Shown: one piece after another, positions 53,242 through 62,274 of the stretch
How positions within the stretch are numbered: the stretch's first letter is position 1
How the letters are laid out: each line of letters opens with the position of its first letter
Assembly (NCBI RefSeq): GCF_000150275.1
Contig: NW_002060948.1
Coordinates: 5,436,241 to 5,500,240, forward strand
Origin: Trichoplax adhaerens
Lineage: Eukaryota; Placozoa; Uniplacotomia; Trichoplacea; Trichoplacidae
Length of the DNA stretch: 64,000 nt
Direction of reading: 5' to 3'
The notes under the pieces: generated by a model
What the model was told of the DNA's origin: nothing
Databases searched by the model: none
What the model saw: only the letters and a program-made list of their open reading frames with translations
Made by a program: the position numbers and the translations under genes

Positions 53242-54288
53242 ATGGAAAATACAACGATAGATATAGATGAGGATATCAATCAAACCACAGTCGATTATTT
53301 TATAACGCAATTTCCAAATTCTACGTTCTGTCCATCCTTGCAAGCCATTTTAAATATTCTTCATGTAATCATTAGTGGTTTAACTATTTTTATCAATTTG
53401 AGCATATTTTTAATCATCATCTGTCGCAAAAGACTGCGTAAATGGAATAATTTTTACCTATGCGGTATGTTTTTAGCAGCTACTGGAACAGCTACTGCCA
53501 ACATTATCCATAAGGTACTATTTAAAATGGATCTAATTTTAGTTTTTCAACAAGGATTTATTGCTGTCTTTAACTATTTGATTGCTGTCGTAACATTTAA
53601 TCGATTTTTGCGCGTTTGTGAGCCTATACGTTATAAAAGTATCATGACTAAAACAGTTATTGCCAGCGCTACATTATCTTGTTATCTATTTTGCTTTATC
53701 ATTCCAATTGTTGATTTTATTTTAAGACATTTCTTACAAAACCCAATGGATGCTCTATTAGTTCGGATGTTAAATTGGCTCTTGGTATGCCATATTTACA
53801 TTCTACCATGTGCTTGCACTATTTTCCTCTATATTCGTATCGTTATGATTGTATTCTCTCGTGCCCAGTTTTTAAATCAAATTTCGCTATATCATGCCAC
53901 GCGATGCAAAACTAATATGAAATCATTTCAACAATTAGCATTAATTGTGACTCTGTACATTTTATGTTGGTTGCCCTACTGCATATGCTATCTGGTATTG
54001 TCACGCTCTCCCAGTCAAATTGCCGAGACAACATCGATTATTAATATTCTCGTCTTGCTAATATTTTTCCATCAAGCCATCAATCCGATCTTGTATGTTG
54101 CTCTAACAACAACGATTAAAGATGAAGTGATTGACATTGCCTATAATCCACATGGTAGATATCCACGGTCTCGAAGTAATCGTAAAACATTCACATCGAG
54201 TGGTAAAGGCGAAACAGTTAGCACAACTACTAATTGTGAAGCCCATCCACATCGTATTCATGATATCCGTGAGGTGACTCATTTCTAA
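53242..54288 (+). CDS. class A GPCR with NRF in place of DRY
   Basis: Intronless, 348 residues from ATG 53242 to TAA 54286-54288. The frame stays open upstream to about 53143 but without an ATG. The chosen start gives MENTTIDID, with N-glycosylation sequons (NTT, NQT, NST) before helix 1. There are seven hydrophobic helices, a basic first loop (CRKRLRK), CWLPY in helix 6, NPILYVAL in helix 7 and a long Ser/Thr-rich tail. The helix 3 motif reads FNRFLRVCEP, so the acidic residue of D/E-R-Y is Asn and the Tyr is Phe. The cysteine usually found before helix 3 is not obvious to me. The ligand is unknown. An isolated exon-like block at 52854-52918 lies upstream but does not join in phase. Confidence 0.92.
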   Translation: MENTTIDIDEDINQTTVDYFITQFPNSTFCPSLQAILNILHVIISGLTIFINLSIFLIIICRKRLRKWNNFYLCGMFLAATGTATANIIHKVLFKMDLILVFQQGFIAVFNYLIAVVTFNRFLRVCEPIRYKSIMTKTVIASATLSCYLFCFIIPIVDFILRHFLQNPMDALLVRMLNWLLVCHIYILPCACTIFLYIRIVMIVFSRAQFLNQISLYHATRCKTNMKSFQQLALIVTLYILCWLPYCICYLVLSRSPSQIAETTSIINILVLLIFFHQAINPILYVALTTTIKDEVIDIAYNPHGRYPRSRSNRKTFTSSGKGETVSTTTNCEAHPHRIHDIREVTHF

Positions 54289-57200
54289 GCTAGTTGAATG
54301 GGTAATCATGACATGACTAGATCTATTTGGGGTTGATAGTAATTTTCTATCTCAAATATCCCAAAAAGTCTTTCCGATATTACAACTGTGTTCATTGCAT
54401 GCTTGATTTTCTCAATATCGCTAACATTTGATGTTATACGATTACTTTGCACAAAATAGTCAATCTACTTGTATCTATTATTAAGATACGATGGAAGACG
54501 ATGGCTTGGTAAAATTTTATCGTTTATATGGCACTAAAAGCTGAGACCAATTTAAAATTATAATTTTGAGATAAAATCATCATTATGCTGTTATATTCTC
54601 CTGGAATATACTAATTTCAGCTATATAAGTATTTATGCACAGTAAGACAACGAAAAATTCTATTATTATGCGGAATAAGTTTATCCAGCGGAAAGGCGTT
54701 ATTAACCTGAAAAACTATTAGAATTGATCATTTAAAATAGTCGTCTTGAAAATAGCATGATAGAATGCAGATGAACATGGTTGCTTTTGCAATTTTCTTA
54801 GAATGGCATCGAACAATGACTTAAAAATGAGGCATTAAGAGATTTCAAAATTTCATGTCTTCCTGCTCATCAACATTTTAGCAGCAATCTCTAAATCAAG
54901 CCTTGAGGGCGATTTTTTATTATAATAATCGAAAGTCAAGACAGAGAACTCCCGCTAAATCGTCATTTGAGTAAAATATTGATGAAGGTATTATGGATTT
55001 GCTCGATCTTATTGTTCAGAAGTTAAATTTAAACGGTACTGTTACATCATTCTACTACAATATTAGTCCTAAATAAATAAGATATATTTGTTGATACTTT
55101 TAACAAGTCCGGTAAAATTTTACCACACCATGTCGAAAATTGGATTTGCATTTCAAATGTCTACTCTGTTGTTGAAAATTTTTATTTGCTTTAAAATCTA
55201 GCAATCGCTAATGAAATACGGCTTTATAAATGTTATAAATGATTTTATAGAAAATAAGAATATGAATGCCTATTTCAATATCCATATTTGAATCAAGTGG
55301 ATCCTAGTCTTTAGAGTCCCTAAATGGAGTAAATACACCACTCGAACCCGATAAAACCCAACCAAACTGTTGACTTTCAAACCCGAAATGAGTTAAATCG
55401 CCATACAAATACTATATCGGTACAGAATTACTTAACTCGAACCCCTCTCTCGAATAGGGTTCAAGTCGGGTTTTGAGTTGACTTTTAAGGACACTGGTAA
55501 TCTTTACGGGTTATACGTTCTTTCTGTAATTTTAAGAACACTGTGATAATCATATAATCACATTGGTTTTGGATTGATTTACTGTCTTTATATCTTTTTA
55601 TTCGCTATTTGTCTATTTTGTACGTAAGATTGTGAAATATGCAGCATTATATGTACCAAGTTATAAGCTTATTCTAGTAACCTTCTTCTTACGGTTAAGA
55701 TTTATTATTATTGACTTAAGCGCTACTGTTTTTATTCACTGCAATTCAACTTTAAAAACAAAATTGCAAAGTTATATCGCGCCATATATATAGAATATGT
55801 GCGCATAATACCAAAAATAAATTTGATAATAATTTATTAAGCTATTATAATGATGATCTGCATTACATCAATATCTTTGTAGAAAATTTAAGTCGATAGA
55901 AAGCCGATATAAACATATTCCTATCTGATATAGTTTAGGCTGATAGTTTATCGTAGCATGATTTTAATCTTTACTTTATATAATTGAATAACTTGCTAAT
56001 TATGTTTATTTAAAGTGGTTCGAACGATTCTATAGAGATAAGATCATTTTTTTTAGTACAATAAGTGATAACTGTACCTGTGGAAAATTATTAATATGAA
56101 TAAGTATATTATATATAGTTAATAGCGATACAACGTATGCTATATCACTTTATTCTATAATAAGTTATTTCTCATTCAACTTTTGCTATATTAAATAAAT
56201 ATGTAACCAATTTGTTATGCTATGGAAGAGCTATTCCTTATTTTACTGATTAATTTGGCTTTCCATAGTATTGATAATTTGGTGGTCAAAGTAATCATTA
56301 TAATTATGACTGAAATTGTTTTTCTCTTTATAGTAATATATTTCATTTTTATCCTGTTTTAAATTCTGGTATTATCTCAATTGTTAATTTTTATTTAATT
56401 TGATAAATTATTTATTCGCTTCATGCTGATAATTGTACTGAGGCTAATTCTGGTTATTTACTCGTATAATACTTAATTAAATAGATAATGCCTATATTAA
56501 TAACATCATTTTTATCTGACTAAATTCTATTATCTCCATGCTATTTATCTTTCATAGCTGTTACTATTTCTATTTTACCGCATCTCTTATGACATGGTTT
56601 TGTTTTTAAGGTTACTAGGCATTAATTCTGTTCGACTAGTTTAAGTGAATGACGTTTTAATTAAACAATTCATTGTTCAATCAAAAAGACGATTTTTGTG
56701 ACTTTAAACAATGTGAATACACTACAGAACATTTTAACAGCTGCTAATACCTATAATTCCTTTTCTCAAGATTTGAGATAGCCGATCTATAACGACCGAT
56801 TTAAATGGTCTAATAATTGGAACATAGGTAATATACCACAGACAATGGCTAGATGTCAAATATTTTATCAGTTTCTGAGCTTCGAATACTATAATTTATA
56901 ATGCCTACATAGACTACCAGAAATTAAAACATAGTAGAAATTCTCAGTAGTCCATGTTACTGGTGTCTCTGATCATTTAATTTTTTTATCTAGTAATCCG
57001 AATCATCAATTTTTAATACTGTTAGTTAGATTTCGTAGTTAAAATTAGTCGATAACATATTTTTAGTTGCTCTTAAACGGTGTGTGAATAAACCGTTTTC
57101 ATAACTTGTCATATTATATTTTACATCCATAAGACCAACTAGATTATAATTTTGATCAATTTTGCAAGATTTAATAAGATAATGAATTAATCAAATAGAC

Positions 57201-57458
57201 CTGATATGAATCAGGTATATAATATTTATTATTCCATGATCGTTACCTTAAGTGATAAAAATTTTGTTTGTTATTTCATAATCATTCTTTAAACAATATA
57301 CAAACTCTAAAGTTTAAATATTATACCAATAGTTTAATTCTACGAGACTGCGTACAATTCAATAGAATCGTGGATAATTCAGTAGAGATTTCCAGTTATC
57401 TCCTACCATCTCTAAATATTGGCTATACTAGACAGTTATCCTTGATTTTTCCATCTAC
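54289..57458. other. gene-poor spacer
   Basis: No gene seen. It contains the inverted-repeat patch at 55335-55490, and otherwise AT-rich sequence with dense stops. Confidence 0.5.
55335..55490. repeat. patch with self-complementary CGAACCC / GGGTTC phrases
   Basis: ACTCGAACCCGATAAAACCC near 55340, then ACTCGAACCCC near 55436, then GGGTTCAAGTCGGGTTTT near 55457. The last two can pair across a short loop. The composition differs from the flanks, which suggests a small mobile-element relic. Confidence 0.4.
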
Positions 57459-57512
57459 AAAATACTTTAATTCGATGAAACTATAAATAAATCAAAGAAA
57501 CTAATTTCAGTC
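57459..57512. repeat. left copy of a 55 bp direct repeat flanking the LTR locus
   Basis: AATACTTTAATTCGATGAAA...CTAATTTCAGTC, matched at 58134-58191 with a few changes. Confidence 0.75.
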
Positions 57513-57566
57513 GTATTGATGCCATTAGTGGGTATCGCTTCAATTTTTATAGAGATACTTTATTCT

Positions 57567-57571
57567 CATGT
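57567..57571. repeat. target-site duplication CATGT, left
   Basis: CATGT abuts the first base of the LTR. The same five bases follow its last base. Confidence 0.8.
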
Positions 57572-58126
57572 TGTTACGGTGTTGCCTTATCATTAGGATA
57601 GTTTAATAAGTACAGTAGTAGCTAGTATGGAGAATATCCATATTTGTAGGGCTAGGTAAGATAAGTAATGCCTTAACGTGGATGTTGTTTGCGATACTTC
57701 ATTACATATTTGATATTGATTGTTACTGTGTGATAGATAGCAGTAAGATGATTCAAGTTCTAATTGATGATAGTTGAATTAGACAACCTACGAGCTTAGA
57801 TTAAGATTAAGTATGAGTAAGAGATTCAAAATATTTACTGATAGGAAAGCTAGGTAATAAGGAATATCTCAGTTCGAGATGTTTCTCCTAGTAAGGTATA
57901 ATCACAATACTGTTGTTGTTTACAAATTGGACGGTTCCTATATAAACGGGAACATTTGAGTTGAGTGGTGTGGTAAAAAGTTGTAGATGTATCTTTGCTA
58001 ATAAAAGTTTCATCTTTACAGTATTTTGCTGTATGTGTTTAACGTTAAGTAAAAGAGCGTTTAAGTCAGTAGCTACTTATAGACTTTTACTGTACATTAC
58101 CTTGTCGCAGAAGTGAAATTGTGACA
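57572..58126 (+). mobile_element. solo LTR of an LTR retrotransposon
   Basis: A 555 bp element beginning TGTTAC and ending GTGACA (imperfect TG...CA terminal inverted repeat), flanked by identical five-base CATGT duplications. Inside are a TATA box (TATATAAA at about 57940-57947) and a poly(A) signal AATAAA at 58000-58005, the order expected for U3-R-U5. No internal coding region or second LTR is adjacent, so this is a solo LTR, as left by LTR-LTR recombination. The perfect duplications and intact signals suggest a fairly recent insertion. The strand is set by the TATA-to-poly(A) order. The superfamily is unknown. Confidence 0.82.
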
Positions 58127-58131
58127 CATGT
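58127..58131. repeat. target-site duplication CATGT, right
   Basis: Matches 57567-57571 exactly. Confidence 0.8.
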
Positions 58132-58133
58132 AT

Positions 58134-58191
58134 AAAATACTGTATTTAATTCGATGAAACTATAGCTAGATCACTAGAACTAATTTCAGTC
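58134..58191. repeat. right copy of the 55 bp direct repeat flanking the LTR
   Basis: AATACTGTATTTAATTCGAT...CTAATTTCAGTC. It lies just outside the right target-site duplication. Confidence 0.75.
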
Positions 58192-60074
58192 CTTTTTTAC
58201 TTTATCACTAAAGACTGCTCATACTTGGGCGCAGATGACTTTCGTCTACTCTTACTGGAGTTGCAGATATTATTTATTTATTTTGTTCACACTATTTTCG
58301 CACTAGTAGGCTATATCTATAATTTAAAAGTCGTTTGGATCATGGTCGTACGTGTAAAGAATTTCAAATATTTTTATACCTGTTAAAATATATTAGTATA
58401 ATACATAAGGTATGTGAAGACTATCCAGATTATCATAATCTATCCTTGCTCTTCCACATTCAAAGCTATATTCTTTTGTTTGGTGTTGTCTCCAACGTAA
58501 AGTATATGTAGACCATTTCAGGATAACAGCTATACAATGTATCCTTGTTCATCCTATTATATACTCAAAACTATATGTTTCCTATGTCGTTGTCTCCGAC
58601 ATAAGAAAATACAGTTATAGAGAAAAAATTATAACGATTGGATTGGCATTTATAGTAGTCTACACAAATGGGTATAAAATTGTTTACGAAGGCCCATAAT
58701 TACTTTTGTGAATGATAGAATTTATTTTGCTCTGTAATTATATATCTGGGTCAATAAGAAAATTTTCAATCCATATCATCTATTCTAATGATCGAAAAAG
58801 CTTATGCCATATGTAGGTGGCAATGATCGGCAGGCATAGAAATTTTCGAATAGATTCCTCGGTGAAATCGAAAAAGATCACGTTCTATCATGGATTTACT
58901 CGCTTTTCGTTGTACCGTCTAGATTTGCTATAGTTATCAACCGATGAACATAACAATATTAAAGCTTGTTCTAATAACTTTATTTATAAGTTTAACACGT
59001 GCTGTTATAAAAGAAAGGAAAATAACGAGTATCTTTATAATCTCATACATATTTTAGTAGCCATAAACATATTAGAGTAAGTTATTTATTTTAGATATAT
59101 GAGTAAATACATGATGAGCTATCTATCACCTTTATACAGTGGTAAAATAAATATGTCCAATTTTATATAACATACATGAACACATAAATAGCAATACTAC
59201 GCTAGGAGTATTTGGTGAGTGCTTGAACTGTAGACGATTTCGTCCACTAATATAAACATTTGTAAGCATACATTTTAAATCGTTTTTTCTTTTGCTCTAT
59301 TTCTTTCTTAAAATATCATGATATGATGCATCAGTTTCATTAAATTAGAGCTAATTAAAAAAACGATATTAGTATGCGCTGCTCAGTTGAGCATATAATA
59401 TTTCAAGGTTTAATTGGCAAAACATCCGCCAGGCCTATATATACTTTTACAACAAGATTAAAGGTACAATAGTAATTTCTTGATAAGAAAAAGTCTAAAA
59501 ACAGTGTTAATAAAAATAACATTTTCCACTTTAAGCCGTAAAATACCCAAAGGAATAACAAAGTCCCTCTAATAAATACGTGAAGTTTACAAAAGGCACT
59601 CTTAATAAAAAATAAGTAAGGCTATAAATAACATCTATAATAATCACAAAGTAATTCTATTGCTTGCTAAATTCTATCAACCTCTTCATCATGATAGAAA
59701 GATTTAATACAGGAAAATAGAAAGTTTCTAAAGTTCTTTCATCAATCTAAAAAGAATAAGTAATTCTATTTCCACTGTTAAATCATGAACAGCAAGTTCT
59801 CTATTCGATATATTTTCATTGCAAAGACTAAAATGAGATATTTCACTAGGAATGAATGCAATATTATTTCATCTATTTGTATTCAGACATAACCTTGCAT
59901 AAATACCGTCATAAGTGAAAAAATTTCCATTTCTTTATCCTATTATAAAAATAAACAGTTGCATTAATATTACAATCTTTGATACAAACATTAAAGTTTA
60001 GGGAAACTCAATTTTTCAAGATTGTAAAGCACGATGATTGCCTTACAGAAAATCGAATATTAATACGATAGAAT
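58192..60074. other. gene-poor spacer
   Basis: AT-rich, dense stops, no gene recognised. Repeated phrases (CTATACAATGTATCCTTG-type and CTATAT...TTT near 58440-58610) hint at another weak duplication. Confidence 0.45.
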
Positions 60075-60435
60075 TATTTCAATCCTAAGTGCAATCTATG
60101 ATCGATGCCCTTCATTAAAGATCCAATTTTAGGTATCAATAAAGGGATAGGGAATAGCCAAGATTAATTAGGATAGTAGTGAAATCAAATAACTGAAAAC
60201 GATCGAGTTCATTTTTCATCTTTCAAAATAGAAAGTAGATGCAAATAATTGCTAAATTATTAGAATTGAAACGTCAATAGAGCAACGAGTAATAGGCTAG
60301 TATCCTAAAATCATTTCATTGCTAGGCGCAATCTATGACCGATGTCCTCCATTAATGATCCAATTTTTGGTATTCATAAAGAGATTGGAAGTGGATGAGA
60401 CTAGCTCGGATAATAGTGAAATCAAATAACTGTAT
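60075..60435. repeat. direct duplication, offset about 237 bp
   Basis: GCAATCTATGA starts at 60091 and 60328, and GAAATCAAATAACTG at 60181 and 60418. Both pairs have the same offset. The text between them matches with changes. Confidence 0.8.
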
Positions 60436-60469
60436 AAATAAATTGGTTTATTTTTTGCATTATTAAATA

Positions 60470-60790
60470 GAAAGTTTTCCGAAATAGACCAATCAATCGG
60501 TCTGTTTTTATATTATTAAAAAAATTTTCCGTTAAAGACCAATCGTCTGGTCTATTTTCATATTATGTATATAGATATGTATATGATTGTTAGGCAGAAA
60601 TATTTGGGCTAAAGACCAAACAATTGGTCTAGTTTTCATATTCTTAAACAGAATTTTCCGCTAAAGACCGATAAATTAATTTTATCTTTCATGCGATTAA
60701 ATCGAAAATTTTCACTACAGACCAATTGAGCGCTCTATCTTCCATACTATTGGACAGAAAATGTTTCGTTAAAGACCATGTCATGATTTC
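60470..60790. repeat. six-copy hairpin array, unit about 52 bp
   Basis: AGACC recurs at 60486, 60536, 60613, 60665, 60719 and 60773. In the first three copies it opens a perfect inverted repeat: AGACC...GGTCT (60486-60503), AGACCA...TGGTCT (60536-60553) and AGACCAA...TTGGTCT (60613-60630). Later copies have lost the right arm. Units also share TTTTCCG(C/T)TAAA before and TTTTCATATTA after. Confidence 0.8.
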
Positions 60791-61106
60791 AGCTCTTTGC
60801 AGCATTTTCATGTTAGGGAATACAGTGATAATAGGATGCAGTGTAGAGCTAGATGTTGTAATAAAATAAATGTTAATTGGAGCTAGTATGATGATGAAAA
60901 GGTTTACTTGTACAATCAGAGGCTTTTCCATTTTTCTTATTCCCCAAACTGAAAAGTTGCTATGGGCTATAGAAGGCCTTAGCGGATAGCTGTATTAAGA
61001 ATTAAGGATTATTATTTAGCCGCTAAGAATAGCAGTAGATACTGAACAAGGATGATAGAGACTGGAATTATTTCCTTGCTAGAAATAGCCGCTAACGTTT
61101 ACAGAG
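60791..61106. other. short spacer before the GPCR 3' end
   Basis: No feature seen apart from an 80-codon minus-strand frame at 60689-60931 that overlaps the hairpin array and is probably chance. Confidence 0.5.
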
Positions 61107-62069
61107 CTATTTGATACTTTGAACTTTGGTCGGTTTAACACGACTTATGATACGAACACGACGAATACTTCTTCTCCAAATTCGGCCACCTTCCTTTCTC
61201 AAACTTAATGTATAAAAGTAGTAAATGATTGGATTAATAGTAATATGAGCATACAAAAGCACTTTCAAAGTATTTAATATATCCACAGATACGAAAGATG
61301 GATTTCCAAGTTGGACCATGTAGGATATGGTATAAGGTAGCCAACAGAAGGAAAAAATACCAATAATAATCGCCATTTGCTGGATTGCTTTTTTATTCCT
61401 TTTTAAATTGGCTTGTTTAACATGAGGCATAATGGTGATCACTAATTTGGCTCTCGAATAGACTAAACACATAATGGCAATATATAAAATGATGATACAG
61501 AGTAATGGAAGAAAGATGATAATGACCAAGAGGAAAGTAGCTAGCACTGCTGTATTAGCCGAGCGATGGATAAAACAAATTTGATCGGATAAAATGTTGG
61601 CATAGATACTACCAACCAGAGTAAAAGCTAATATCCATAGCAGGATAATGGCTACAGTTAATTTTTTGGTAGTGATGAGGTATGGATATCGTATAGGATA
61701 AGCTACTCGTAAATACTTGTCAGCACTAATCAAGATCATGTGTAAATTATAGTTGAGCATGAGTGATTGAGAAAGAACGATAAAGATGGCGCAAGATGGA
61801 TAACGATAGGTGGTATGACTGAAGAACCAGCCATAACATGTGATTAAGTATACACCAAAGGCAGCACCAACAATTAATAGACTGGATAAAGCAGTATTGG
61901 AAGAGATATGGCGTAGTTTTCGATCACAAGCAATAAATACCAAGATGATTACATTGGTTAAAATAGACAATCCACCTAAAGTAACGTTAATTAAGCTAAA
62001 AGTCAATGAATTCCACCGTGGAGCATGGCTATACTCGATAGTACTGAATGTAGTTTGATTCACAAGCAT
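61107..62069 (-). CDS. class A GPCR with DKY in place of DRY
   Basis: Intronless core, minus strand, first in-frame ATG at 62069 and stop at 61107, giving 320 residues. The frame is open a further 34 codons upstream to about 62171 without an ATG. That stretch contains sequons (NINATES), so an upstream exon may supply the true start. After MLVNQTTFS come seven hydrophobic helices. Helix 3 ends ISADKYLRVAYPIRY (DKY instead of DRY), helix 6 carries CWLPY, and helix 7 NPIIYYFY. Cys residues before helix 3 and in loop 2 (QICFIH) fit the usual disulfide. The tail is very basic (RIWRRSIRRVRIISR). It shares spacing and phrases with the other two receptors (for example GIFSFCW with the 29.2 kb gene). 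The ligand is unknown. Confidence 0.9.
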   Translation of the reverse strand: MLVNQTTFSTIEYSHAPRWNSLTFSLINVTLGGLSILTNVIILVFIACDRKLRHISSNTALSSLLIVGAAFGVYLITCYGWFFSHTTYRYPSCAIFIVLSQSLMLNYNLHMILISADKYLRVAYPIRYPYLITTKKLTVAIILLWILAFTLVGSIYANILSDQICFIHRSANTAVLATFLLVIIIFLPLLCIIILYIAIMCLVYSRAKLVITIMPHVKQANLKRNKKAIQQMAIIIGIFSFCWLPYTISYMVQLGNPSFVSVDILNTLKVLLYAHITINPIIYYFYTLSLRKEGGRIWRRSIRRVRIISRVKPTKVQSIK

Positions 62070-62274
62070 GATGTTGATGGCGCTACTTGATTGCCAAGAC
62101 TTGACCAAACTGGGAAAGAAAATGGATTCTGTAGCGTTTATATTACTCAATATAGTATTACTTGCATCCACGATCGATATTAGTATTCTTTCTCAACGGC
62201 CAGAGTCGAATAAATGAATTATTTACCAAACCAATTAATTAGCAAAGAAATCACTGTATTAAGGATAAGGATAC

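Noticed and set aside
61840-62058. Plus-strand frame of 72 codons
   Set aside because: Antisense shadow of the GPCR coding frame.
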